A DNA stretch of 64,000 nucleotides, from assembly GCF_000513275.1 (NCBI RefSeq), contig NZ_CBVJ010000017.1, forward strand, positions 1 through 64,000. Direction: 5' to 3'. The DNA comes from Paenibacillus gorillae (GTDB taxonomy: Bacteria > Bacillota > Bacilli > Paenibacillales > Paenibacillaceae). Position 1 is the stretch's first letter; each line of letters begins with the position of its first letter. The notes under the pieces were generated by a model that did no database searches, was not told the origin of the DNA, and saw only the letters and a list, made by a program, of their open reading frames with translations. The position numbers and the translations under genes were made by a program. Below, piece by piece: positions 53,625 to 61,741 of the stretch.

Positions 53625-54349
53625 TGTTGTTCTTATTATATACCGAATGAAGCCAGGTGATGCAAGGGATGAATGGGAGGTAATTTTAGACAGTTGGGCA
53701 GCATGCTGTGAAGCTGCTGAAAGGTTTCGGTGCAGCTCCCAGCTTGGCGTGGCATTCGTTTAGGAAAGCTTTTTCCCTATCAGCGAAGCGGATTTCGCTA
53801 TTGGCGGGCAGAATGGAGGGAACAGGCAGGTTTCATGCATATAAGAGCAGTTTTTTCTCAAGAAGGAAATCGATACTCAATAATGAAGAAACATACCTTA
53901 TATCGTTGTGAAGCCTTAAAACCGTCTGTCAGGCCGCTTGAGCAATCAAGCGGTCTTTCTGTTGTTTTCATAAGCTATGGTTTATTTAGCTGCATTTCTG
54001 AATTGTTCACTCAGTCCAGACACAGCAACAGCTTTCTATTCCTAGCATAAGCTGGAATGGAGGCACTTTGGACAGGCAACAGGAGAAGATTTAGCCGCTT
54101 AAATTTCAAAGGCTGTTCATTTTTTTAACAGGACATCTTCATATCTAGTTCAATTGGTACAAATTTCATGTTAAAGTGTCATTATATGAAAAAAGGTAAT
54201 TGGCCGGACGAAAGTAGGTAATGAGGGGCCGGATTGTAACCGATTCAGGAAATGCAACGTAATGATTAGTATTAGTTATGAAGAACGTTGAATGGGCCCC
54301 ATTCTCTTTTCAAAAGTGTATTCCGTATGGGGCAGGGGAGGTGTAAGTT
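53625..54349. other. Spacer with one dispersed palindrome and a weak hairpin
   Basis: No convincing gene in about 720 bases. A copy of the dispersed repeat AGCGAAGCGGATTTCGCTA lies at 53783-53801. CCGCTTGA-GCAA-TCAAGCGG at 53934-53953 followed by TCTTTCTGTTGTTTTC is a possible terminator. GGGGAGGTG at 54335-54343 is the ribosome binding site of the next gene. Confidence 0.5.
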
Positions 54350-55087
54350 TTGTCGACGAGCAAATATATCAAGCTGCTGGTAATCATCGCTGCGGTGGCG
54401 GCACTGGATATTTACGTGCTATCGCCCGGTTTACTGGGAATCACAATTGGCGGGACGGCACTCTCGACGGCCATTGGGGTCACGCTGCTGCTTGCAAGCG
54501 CGCTTGTCATCATATACGGCAGCTATGCATTACTGTTTAAGCAGCCGGTCGTATTGCCTGTCAAGGAGATCGCTACGCATGAAGACTACGTGGAATCGCT
54601 GACTGCCTATAAGCAGATTAAGGTCCTTGAGGAAGATGTTAACGTTTCCTTGGAGCAGCTGGATCGAATCCGTAAGAAAAAGGATACGCTGCTGAACGTC
54701 CTGAACCAGCGTTTCGATGCATCCGAGCTGAGCTACAAGAAATTTGCTTCCGTCACGTACGAGGTGGAGAAGCTGTTTTATCTCAATATCCGCAGCATGC
54801 TGAGCCGGCTGCAGCTGTTTGACGAGGCGGAGTTCAAGCGGGTAATCACCCAGAAACCGGCAACGTTTTCACGGGAACTCATCCAGGCGAAGGTGGACGT
54901 GTACAACGACTACTTGTCCTACATAAAAAGCTCCATAGGCACCAACGAGGAAATTTTATTGAAGCTGGATAAGCTGCTGCTGGAAATATCCCGGCTGGAC
55001 AGCTTTGAGCCCGGAGATATCGAGAATATGCCTTGCATACAGGAGATCGATTCGTTGATTAAGCAAACTAAATTTTATAAACAGTGA
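54350..55087 (+). CDS. XpaC-like membrane protein
   Basis: The 245-residue protein starts at a TTG behind GGGGAGGTGTAAG and has two N-terminal membrane segments (IKLLVIIAAVAALDIYVL; ALSTAIGVTLLLASALVIIY) followed by a cytosolic helical domain (LEQLDRIRKKKDTLLNVLNQ, VEKLFYLNIRSMLSRLQLFD). In B. subtilis xpaC stands directly before yaaN (a telA homologue), and the arrangement here is the same apart from an inserted VWA gene. Family assignment is by architecture and position. Confidence 0.65.
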   Translation: MSTSKYIKLLVIIAAVAALDIYVLSPGLLGITIGGTALSTAIGVTLLLASALVIIYGSYALLFKQPVVLPVKEIATHEDYVESLTAYKQIKVLEEDVNVSLEQLDRIRKKKDTLLNVLNQRFDASELSYKKFASVTYEVEKLFYLNIRSMLSRLQLFDEAEFKRVITQKPATFSRELIQAKVDVYNDYLSYIKSSIGTNEEILLKLDKLLLEISRLDSFEPGDIENMPCIQEIDSLIKQTKFYKQ

Positions 55088-55095
55088 GGTGCAGC

Positions 55096-56781
55096 ATGAA
55101 AAAGAGCAAATTTTTTCTGCTATCCGGCATTATGTTGGTTGTTGTTTTCATAATTGTTTTTGTGGGTGTCAATCTGACTTCCAATCTGGGAAAAACCAAG
55201 ACGGAGGTAGCCTCCGAGGATGCGGGTAAGCGGCTAAATAAGTTGTATTCCAATATTTCCGTATCTACTGATACACCGGTTAAAGGGCAAATCGACCTGA
55301 ATCCGGCCGATATTGCAGAATCGCTTCCGGATATATCGAAGTTTCCGATTACGGTGAACAACACGACCGATCAGTTCGTTGAAATTTTCTCGTCGATTGA
55401 GAAAGGCGGTACGGGCGTCGACGGGTGGCTGACCGATGTAGCGACGGAATTCAATAAAGCGAACATTACGATTGACGGCAAAAAGGTATCGGTAAAGCTG
55501 CGGAACATCGCTTCCGGCACGGCGACCGATTTTATTAAATCGGGCAAATACGTACCCGACGCGTTCACTCCTTCCAATGAGCTGTGGGGGGAAATGGTCA
55601 AGGCAAGCGGAGTAAAGACACAACTGGTCTCCAAGCGTCTTGTCGGCAATGTGCCGGGGATCGTCATCTCCAAGGTCAAATACGATGCGTTAATTGATAA
55701 GTATGGCGCGGTAAACGTCAAGACCGTGACGGAGGCGATCTCGAACAATGAGTTCTCCATGGGTTACACAGACCCGTTTGCGAGCTCTACGGGATTGAAC
55801 TTCCTGGTAACGGCCCTTAACACGTTCGACAGCAACGATCTATTGGGAGCGAAGGCTGTTCAAGGATTTGAACAGTTCCAGGCGAATGTGCCGTTCATCG
55901 CATCGACTACGATTCAAATGCGGGAAGCAGCGAAGTCCGGTATGCTCGATGGATTTGTACTGGAATACCAGACGTATTTTAACGCAGATGATCTGAAGAA
56001 CGGTTATGTGTTCACTCCGTTTGGCGTAAGGCATGACAGTCCGTTGTACGCCCTGGGCGACTTGCCGAAGGCGAAGCAGAACATTATTAAGAAGTTTGCC
56101 GAATTTGTTGAGCAGGAGAAATATCAGACGAATGCTAAGACGAAGGGCTTCAATCTTCTTAATGAGTACCAGTCGGAGCTTGCGACGGTGAATGGCAGTC
56201 TCTTGTCCTCAGCCCAGAAGCTCTGGAAGGAGAAGAAAAACGGCAGCAAGCCGATTACAGCCGTGTTCGTAACCGACGTCTCCGGCAGTATGGACGGCGA
56301 ACCGCTTAATCGTCTGAAAGAGTCGCTGATCAAAGGACAGAAGTATTTGGGTAAGGACAACAGCATAGGCCTTGTTTCCTATTCGAGCAGCGTCACGGTC
56401 AATCTTCCTATTGCGAAGTACGATACGAACCAGCAGTCCATGTTCGTCGGTGCAGTTAACAGTCTGCAAGCAAGCGGGGGAACTGCTACGTTTGACGGCA
56501 TCGTTGTGGCGATGAAAATGCTGGAGGATGAGCTGGCGATCAATCCAAATACGAAGCCGATCATCTTCGTCCTGAGTGACGGTGAGACGAATGAAGGCTA
56601 TTCGCTCAAGGATATTAAGGGTCTGATTGAGACGTATAAGGTGCCGATCTATACAATCGGATACAATGCGAACATTAAGGCGCTTCAAAGTATTTCGAGC
56701 ATTAACGAAGCGGCAAGCATTAACGCAGATGTCGATGATGTCGTCTACAAAATCGGTAATTTATTCAACGTACAAATGTAA
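55096..56781 (+). CDS. Membrane-anchored solute-binding plus VWA domain protein
   Basis: Residues 1-30 hold an uncleaved or signal-anchor segment (FFLLSGIMLVVVFIIVFVGV). The next 300 residues look like an extracellular solute-binding fold (SSIEKGGTGVDGWLTDVATE, FTPSNELWGEMVKASGV, MGYTDPFASSTGLNFLV). The last 190 residues are a VWA domain with the full metal site DVSGS at VFVTDVSGSMDGEPLNRL, LVSYSSSV, SGGTATFDG and VLSDGETNEGY. Both domains face outward. It sits between XpaC-like and TelA-like genes with overlapping ends, so the three are one operon. ATG 55096 is preferred over the GTG overlapping the previous stop. Confidence 0.85.
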   Translation: MKKSKFFLLSGIMLVVVFIIVFVGVNLTSNLGKTKTEVASEDAGKRLNKLYSNISVSTDTPVKGQIDLNPADIAESLPDISKFPITVNNTTDQFVEIFSSIEKGGTGVDGWLTDVATEFNKANITIDGKKVSVKLRNIASGTATDFIKSGKYVPDAFTPSNELWGEMVKASGVKTQLVSKRLVGNVPGIVISKVKYDALIDKYGAVNVKTVTEAISNNEFSMGYTDPFASSTGLNFLVTALNTFDSNDLLGAKAVQGFEQFQANVPFIASTTIQMREAAKSGMLDGFVLEYQTYFNADDLKNGYVFTPFGVRHDSPLYALGDLPKAKQNIIKKFAEFVEQEKYQTNAKTKGFNLLNEYQSELATVNGSLLSSAQKLWKEKKNGSKPITAVFVTDVSGSMDGEPLNRLKESLIKGQKYLGKDNSIGLVSYSSSVTVNLPIAKYDTNQQSMFVGAVNSLQASGGTATFDGIVVAMKMLEDELAINPNTKPIIFVLSDGETNEGYSLKDIKGLIETYKVPIYTIGYNANIKALQSISSINEAASINADVDDVVYKIGNLFNVQM

Positions 56782-56808
56782 TTTATAACTAGAATGGGGG
56801 ATGGCAGA

Positions 56809-57949
56809 ATGTCATTTACAATGGAGTTGCCAAGCGAACAAGAAATTAAGACAGCGATCGAGGAGCAGGTGAAGCCTGTTCCCGAGGAAGTGTTAAAGCT
56901 GAAAGAAGCGGCTGAGACGAATGTCGCAGCTATTATGGCGCTTGATATTGAATCGTTGGAGAAGCGCAGAGATATTCTGAAATCGATTGATACCTTTGGC
57001 CTAACTACAATGCGTACATCCTCGGATAAAAATGCTTTGCTGCAAGTCTCGGTAGGTAATCTTGCCAAAATCCGGAGAGGATGGCGGTCAGGTCGCGCGA
57101 GGCTTGGCGGAGCTTCACATTCAGCTGAAGGATCTCGATCCGAGTGCGATCGATTTCACCAAGACGGGAATTCTCGGCAAGCTGTTCAACCCGCTGCGCG
57201 CTTATTTCCTCAAGTATCAAAAAGCCGACGGCATTATCGCGGATATCGTTATCTCGCTCGATAAAGGCAAGTCAACGCTGAAGAATGACAATACGACGCT
57301 GGAAATTGAACAGCAGCTGCTCCGGGACTTGACGAAAAAGCTGCAAAAGGAAATTCAGCTAGGGGTCATGATGGACGAATCGATTGAAACCCAGATTGAA
57401 GCGGCCAAATTGCGCAGCGAAGATCCGGAGAAGATTCGTTTCATTACGGAAGAAGTATTGTTCCCGATGCGTCAACGGGTAATGGATATGCAGCAGATGC
57501 TGGTCGTCAACCAACAAGGCATTATGGCGATTGAAGTCGTCATTCGGAACAACAAAGAGCTGATTCGCGGCGTGGACCGGGCGAAAAACGTGACCGTATC
57601 GGCGTTGAAAATTTCTGTAACGGTAGCCGGTGCACTGTACAATCAGAAGATCGTACTGAAAAAGATTGAGATGCTGAATCAAACGACAAATGAACTCATA
57701 GCGAATACATCCAAAATGCTCAGCTCGCAAGGGGCTGCCATTCATAAGCAATCGCTGGAAGCCAGCATCTCCGTCGATACGTTGAAGCAAGCCTTCACGG
57801 ATGTGCTGTCCGCGCTGGATTCCATAAGTGCCTATAAGCAAGAAGCTTTGCCGAAAATGCGGGATACGATCGACCAGTTCCGGGAACTGGCGGATAAAGG
57901 CGAGAAGCAAATTGTACGCCTCGAGCGGGGACATCGGCTCGGGCTGTAA
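56809..57949 (+). CDS. TelA/KlaA (toxic anion resistance) family protein, frameshifted
   Basis: TelA proteins are cytosolic, highly helical, and linked to tellurite and envelope-stress resistance. The frame breaks in the AAAA run at 57067-57070: removing one A joins QVSVGNLAK to SGEDGGQVARGLAELHIQLK and gives about 379 residues, the usual family length. Later motifs are NPLRAYFLKYQKADGII, LDKGKSTLKNDNTTLEIEQQ, EVLFPMRQRVMDMQQMLVV and QSLEASISVDTLKQAF. ATG 56809 follows GGGGGATGG. Operon with the XpaC-like and VWA genes. A compact terminator follows. Confidence 0.9.
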
Positions 57950-57960
57950 TCGAAGAAGGG

Positions 57961-57988
57961 AAGCCGCGTCTAGCGCGGCTTTTTTTCA
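57961..57988 (+). terminator. Intrinsic terminator after the TelA-like gene
   Basis: AAGCCGCG (57961-57968) and CGCGGCTT (57974-57981) pair with a TCTAG loop and run into seven T. Confidence 0.88.
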
Positions 57989-58025
57989 TTTGTTTAATTC
58001 CGATAGAAATAGTTGAAAATTGCTG

Positions 58026-58054
58026 TTGACAAAGCAAACAATCCGATATAATAT
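58026..58054 (+). promoter_or_regulatory. Candidate promoter of the osmoprotectant transporter operon
   Basis: TTGACA (58026-58031) is followed after 15 bases by TATAAT (58047-58052) or after 17 bases by TAATAT (58049-58054). The leader from here to the start codon at 58219 is about 160 bases and holds a terminator-like hairpin and a palindrome. Confidence 0.55.
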
Positions 58055-58107
58055 TGCGTTACAGGAATTGATTATCACAATATAATAAATATTAAGACTC
58101 ACTTGAC

Positions 58108-58151
58108 AAAAAGAGGTCTTATTTTCCCGCTTGGGAGAATAAGGCCTTTTT
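58108..58151 (+). terminator. Terminator-like hairpin in the transporter leader
   Basis: AAAAAGAGGTCTTATTTTCCC and GGGAGAATAAGGCC followed by TTTTT pair imperfectly around CGCTT. It stands between the candidate promoter (58026) and the first transporter gene, so it could be a leader attenuator or the real end of an upstream message. Confidence 0.5.
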
Positions 58152-58166
58152 ATTTTATCAATATAC

Positions 58167-58190
58167 CAACTATACGCATGTGTATAGTTG
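58167..58190. promoter_or_regulatory. Palindromic operator candidate before the transporter genes
   Basis: CAACTATACGCA and TGTGTATAGTTG form a 24-base palindrome with two mismatches about 28 bases before the start codon. Bacillus osmoprotectant operons are repressed by MarR-like GbsR/OpcR proteins that bind dyads near the promoter, so an operator is plausible. Confidence 0.45.
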
Positions 58191-58218
58191 TATTTGACAA
58201 CGAAAGGCAGTGTGGTCA

Positions 58219-58974
58219 ATGAGCCAAGCAGCAGTCGAGTTTCAACAGGTAACGAAAAACTATGGTTCGGGCAACGTGCTTGAAAATTTCAATCTGGTTA
58301 TTCCGAAGGAAAAGATTGTAACGATTATCGGCCCGTCCGGCTGCGGCAAAACAACGCTGCTGAAGATGATTAACCGGCTGATCGAGCCAGAGGCAGGAAG
58401 CGTGCTGCTAGGCCAGCAAGACATTGGCGAGCTTAATCCGGTGGAGCTGAGAAGAAGCATCGGCTACGTCATTCAACAGATTGGATTGTTTCCCCATATG
58501 ACCGTGGAGCAGAACATCTCAATCGTTCCCCGGCTGAAGGGAGAGAAGAAGGAGCATCTTGTGGCGAGAACGGCAGAGCTGCTGCAGCTGATCGGACTGG
58601 AGCCTGAGCAATACCGGGGCCGTTACCCCCATGAACTGAGCGGCGGGCAGCAGCAAAGGATCGGCGTAGCGCGTGCGCTTGCCGCCAATCCATCGATCAT
58701 TTTGATGGACGAACCATTCAGCGCTCTCGATCCCATTAGCCGCGTTCAGCTCCAGAAAGAGCTGATCAAGCTTAATGAGCAAGTGCGGAAGACGATCGTA
58801 TTCGTCACTCACGATATTGACGAGGCGCTGAAAATCGCAGATATCGTGGTCCTGTTGAAGGGGGGGCAAGTGATTCAACAAGGCTCGCCGAAGGAGCTGC
58901 TGGAGAGGCCGGCGCATGAATTCGTCAGAGAGTTTCTGGGGCAGGAAAGGTTCCAACTCGCCTACAGCATTTAG
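58219..58974 (+). CDS. Osmoprotectant/glycine betaine ABC transporter ATPase (OpuCA-like, short form)
   Basis: The ATPase powers uptake of compatible solutes. Its 251 residues contain Walker A GPSGCGKTTLLKMI (about residue 37), the Q loop QQIGLFPHMTVEQN, the signature ELSGGQQQRIGVARAL and Walker B IILMDEPFSALDP. It lacks the C-terminal CBS domains of OpuCA, so activity is probably not regulated by ionic strength through them. ATG 58219 with AAAGG 11 bases upstream is preferred over GTG 58210. The permease gene follows. Confidence 0.9.
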   Translation: MSQAAVEFQQVTKNYGSGNVLENFNLVIPKEKIVTIIGPSGCGKTTLLKMINRLIEPEAGSVLLGQQDIGELNPVELRRSIGYVIQQIGLFPHMTVEQNISIVPRLKGEKKEHLVARTAELLQLIGLEPEQYRGRYPHELSGGQQQRIGVARALAANPSIILMDEPFSALDPISRVQLQKELIKLNEQVRKTIVFVTHDIDEALKIADIVVLLKGGQVIQQGSPKELLERPAHEFVREFLGQERFQLAYSI

Positions 58975-59028
58975 AACGGGCATTAGCAGAGACGCGCCGC
59001 AATTAATCCCATTGAAGGAGAGAAATGC

Positions 59029-59688
59029 ATGCATCAATTATGGACGACCTTTCAGGCGAGCTGGGAAGTTTTATTGGAAAAAACTCAGGAGCACATTTAC
59101 TTATCACTTGTGTCCGTCGTATTGGCTTGCCTGATCGCCATCCCGCTCGGCATTTACCTCTCGACTCACCGGCGGCTCGCAAACTCCGTCATTACAACCG
59201 TATCGGTTATCCAGACGATACCGAGCCTTGCGCTGTTCGGCTTTATGATCCCGCTGCTGGGCATCGGTCCAAAGCCTGCGATTTTCGCATTAACGCTGTA
59301 CGCGCTCATGCCGATTTTACAGAACACGTATGTAGGCATTAATGGCGTGAACCCGGCGTTGATCGAGGCGGGCAAAGGTCTTGGCATGACGCGCTGGCAG
59401 CTGTTATGGATCGTCCAGCTTCCGATTGCCAGAGTCGTTATTATGGCCGGTGTCCGGCTCGTTGCGGTACAGACGATCAGTATGGCGACCATCGCCACCT
59501 ATATCGCGGCAGGCGGCCTTGGCGACATCATTACAAACGGGATGAGTATGATGGACACACCGACGATCTTGCTAGGCGCAATCCCAGTATCGCTGCTCGT
59601 CATTCTAATCAATATATTGCTGCTGCAGTTGAATCGCTGGCTGACTCCCAAAGGTTTAAGCGATGAAAAAACCAGCGGTCAGCATTAA
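59029..59688 (+). CDS. Osmoprotectant ABC transporter permease (OpuCB-like)
   Basis: A 219-residue membrane protein with the BPD-type permease fold. The cytosolic coupling motif is EAGKGLGMTRWQLLWIVQLP. About five membrane segments are visible from VSVVLACLIAIPLGIYL to LVILINILLLQLN. A single permease is present; a second (OpuCD type) is absent, so this subunit probably forms a homodimer. Start after GAAGGAGAGAAATGC. Confidence 0.9.
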   Translation: MHQLWTTFQASWEVLLEKTQEHIYLSLVSVVLACLIAIPLGIYLSTHRRLANSVITTVSVIQTIPSLALFGFMIPLLGIGPKPAIFALTLYALMPILQNTYVGINGVNPALIEAGKGLGMTRWQLLWIVQLPIARVVIMAGVRLVAVQTISMATIATYIAAGGLGDIITNGMSMMDTPTILLGAIPVSLLVILINILLLQLNRWLTPKGLSDEKTSGQH

Positions 59689-59718
59689 CGCCAATACCAA
59701 AAAGAGGAGAGCTGTACT

Positions 59719-60648
59719 ATGAAAAAACTCAATCGTTTATTAAATAAAACGACATTGCTGGCTTTGCTAATTGCCTTAATGACGGTGACTGCCGCCTGCT
59801 CCAGTTCAGGCTCAGGCTCCAGCTCCAACAAAATTGTAATCGCAACGAAGGGCTTTACGGAATCTGACATTTTGCAGCAGGTGCTGAAGCTGATCGTTGA
59901 GAACGATACGGACCTGAAGGTCGAGACGATCAAGCTGGACAACAACCTGCTCTGGGAGGCCACGAAGAAGGGCGATGTAGATCTGTTCGTGGAGTACACC
60001 GGAACGGCTCTTATCAACATACTGAAGCAGCAGCCGGAATACGATCCGCAGGTCGTCTATGACAAAGTGAAGCAGCAATTGCAAGAAAAAGAAAATTTGT
60101 CGCTGCTTGAGCCGCTTGGCTTCAATAATACATACGCGCTCGCAGTGCGCCGCGAAGTATCGGAGCAGTACGGCATCACCAACATTACGCAGCTTGCTGA
60201 ACATGCAGGCGAGCTTATCTTCACCGCAGTTCCGCTTGTTGAAAGCGAGACCCGTCCGGACGGATACGTACAGGCGAAGAAGGCTTACGGCATTAAGTTT
60301 AAGCAGCTAAAAGGCATCACGGACCGTTCGCTTCAAGTGCAGACGATCAAGCGAAAAGAAGCGGACGCGATTCTTGTCTACTCCACGGATGGAAGCATCG
60401 CGGCAAATGATCTGGTTGTTCTGAATGATGACAAGCGGGTTTTCGTACCGTACTACGCTGCGCCGCTTATCCGGAGCGAGGTGCTGAAGGCTCATCCGGA
60501 GCTAAAGGAGGTGTTGAATAAGTTAAGCGGGCAAATCTCGGAGAGTACGATGCAGAAGCTCAACGATGAGGTCGAAAGCGGGAAGAAAAAACCGGTGGAC
60601 GTAGCGAGAGCCTGGCTCGAGGAAAAAGGACTTATTGCCAAAAAATAA
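59719..60648 (+). CDS. Osmoprotectant-binding lipoprotein (OpuCC-like)
   Basis: The 309-residue protein has a lipoprotein signal with the processing site TAAC (Cys27) and then the glycine-betaine binding fold (KIVIATKGFTESDILQQVL, NLLWEATKKGDVDLFVEYT, GTALINIL, LGFNNTYALAVRREV). It captures the solute outside the cell and passes it to the permease. AAAGAGGAGAGC precedes the start. Confidence 0.9.
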   Translation: MKKLNRLLNKTTLLALLIALMTVTAACSSSGSGSSSNKIVIATKGFTESDILQQVLKLIVENDTDLKVETIKLDNNLLWEATKKGDVDLFVEYTGTALINILKQQPEYDPQVVYDKVKQQLQEKENLSLLEPLGFNNTYALAVRREVSEQYGITNITQLAEHAGELIFTAVPLVESETRPDGYVQAKKAYGIKFKQLKGITDRSLQVQTIKRKEADAILVYSTDGSIAANDLVVLNDDKRVFVPYYAAPLIRSEVLKAHPELKEVLNKLSGQISESTMQKLNDEVESGKKKPVDVARAWLEEKGLIAKK

Positions 60649-60678
60649 GAAATTCCAAATCGAAGAGGAGTGTTTCTC

Positions 60679-61506
60679 ATGAGTGATCAAGTATTGGAAA
60701 ACAAACCGGCGGCAGAACCAGCAATCCGTACTGTACGCGTACTTATTCAATCTACCCCGCGCAAAATTCGCGTCCGCTTTGGCGGCGAGACGGTGGCTGA
60801 AAGCGTGAAGGCGCTTATCGTGCATGAGCGCGGCCATCTTCCTGTCTATTATTTTCCGAGGGAAGATGTCCGATTTGATTTACTAGAACAGACTGATCAT
60901 AGCACTCATTGCCCGTTGAAGGGCGACGCTTCCTATTGGACAATTCAAGCCGGAGGGCGCATCTCGGAGAATGCCGCTTGGAGCTATCCGGAAGCGATCC
61001 CGGAGAGCAAAGGGCTGGAAGGCTACATCGCTTTCTATTGGGATAGAGTCGATCAATGGTTCGAGGAAGAGGAAGAGGTATTCGTCCACCCGCGTGATCC
61101 GTATAAACGGATAGACTTTCTGCCTTCGACCCGTCATATCCGGGTAGAACTGGACGGTGTCACGGTTGCGGAGAGCCGCAGTCCGGTCATCTCATTCGAA
61201 ACCGGCCAGCCTGTCCGCTACTACTTGCCGGAATCCGATGTAGTCAGTGAATATCTGCTTCCGTCCGATACGGAGACACGCTGCCCGTATAAAGGAATAG
61301 CTGCCTATCATTCTGTACAAGTTGCAGGTATTGAGCATAAAGATTTGATTTGGCGCTATAACGAACCGATTGCGGCAGCGAAGGCGATTGAAGGACGGCT
61401 TTCCTTCTATAACGAACGTGTGCAGATTTACGTAGATGGCGAGCTTGAAGTTGCGGCAAAAGCGGAACGCTCGGTGCTGGACAGCATCCGGCTTCACATC
61501 GCGTAA
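60679..61506 (+). CDS. Tandem DUF427 protein
   Basis: The 275-residue protein (ATG 60679, after GAAGAGGAGTGTTTCTC) has two copies of the small beta-rich DUF427 domain at about residues 20-130 and 150-270. Each shows the same order: RKIRVRFGGETVAESVKALI / RHIRVELDGVTVAESRSPVI, then PVYYFPREDVRFDLLEQTD / PVRYYLPESDVVSEYLLPSD, then HCPLKGDASYWTIQAGG / RCPYKGIAAYHSVQVAG. Function is not established. It is linked to a flavin-dependent oxidoreductase gene. Confidence 0.85.
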   Translation: MSDQVLENKPAAEPAIRTVRVLIQSTPRKIRVRFGGETVAESVKALIVHERGHLPVYYFPREDVRFDLLEQTDHSTHCPLKGDASYWTIQAGGRISENAAWSYPEAIPESKGLEGYIAFYWDRVDQWFEEEEEVFVHPRDPYKRIDFLPSTRHIRVELDGVTVAESRSPVISFETGQPVRYYLPESDVVSEYLLPSDTETRCPYKGIAAYHSVQVAGIEHKDLIWRYNEPIAAAKAIEGRLSFYNERVQIYVDGELEVAAKAERSVLDSIRLHIA

Positions 61507-61519
61507 AGGAGGCTGAGGA

Positions 61520-61741
61520 ATGTCCATTCCATCAGAAGCGGGACGACTGAATATTCAACAAACATCGCCTGCCGCTGCCTCTATTTCTAACTCTAGCTCA
61601 CAAGTACTAGATACCGGCAGCGAACGCAGCGTTATAAAGCTTCGAGTGGACGAATGGCTTCACAATGAACAACCCATCGGGGATCGGCTGCTGTCGATCT
61701 ACAATAACAGAAGTAAGGAAGAGGAGGAGCCAGTCCAATGA
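61520..61741 (+). CDS. Small hypothetical protein
   Basis: A 73-residue frame starts after AAAGGAGGCTGAGGA and overlaps the next gene's start by four bases, so it is probably real and translated with it. The N-terminal half is Ser/Ala/Thr-rich and disordered (QQTSPAAASISNSSSQVLDT); the C-terminal half is charged (KLRVDEWLHNEQPIGDRLL). No family recognised. Confidence 0.6.
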   Translation: MSIPSEAGRLNIQQTSPAAASISNSSSQVLDTGSERSVIKLRVDEWLHNEQPIGDRLLSIYNNRSKEEEEPVQ

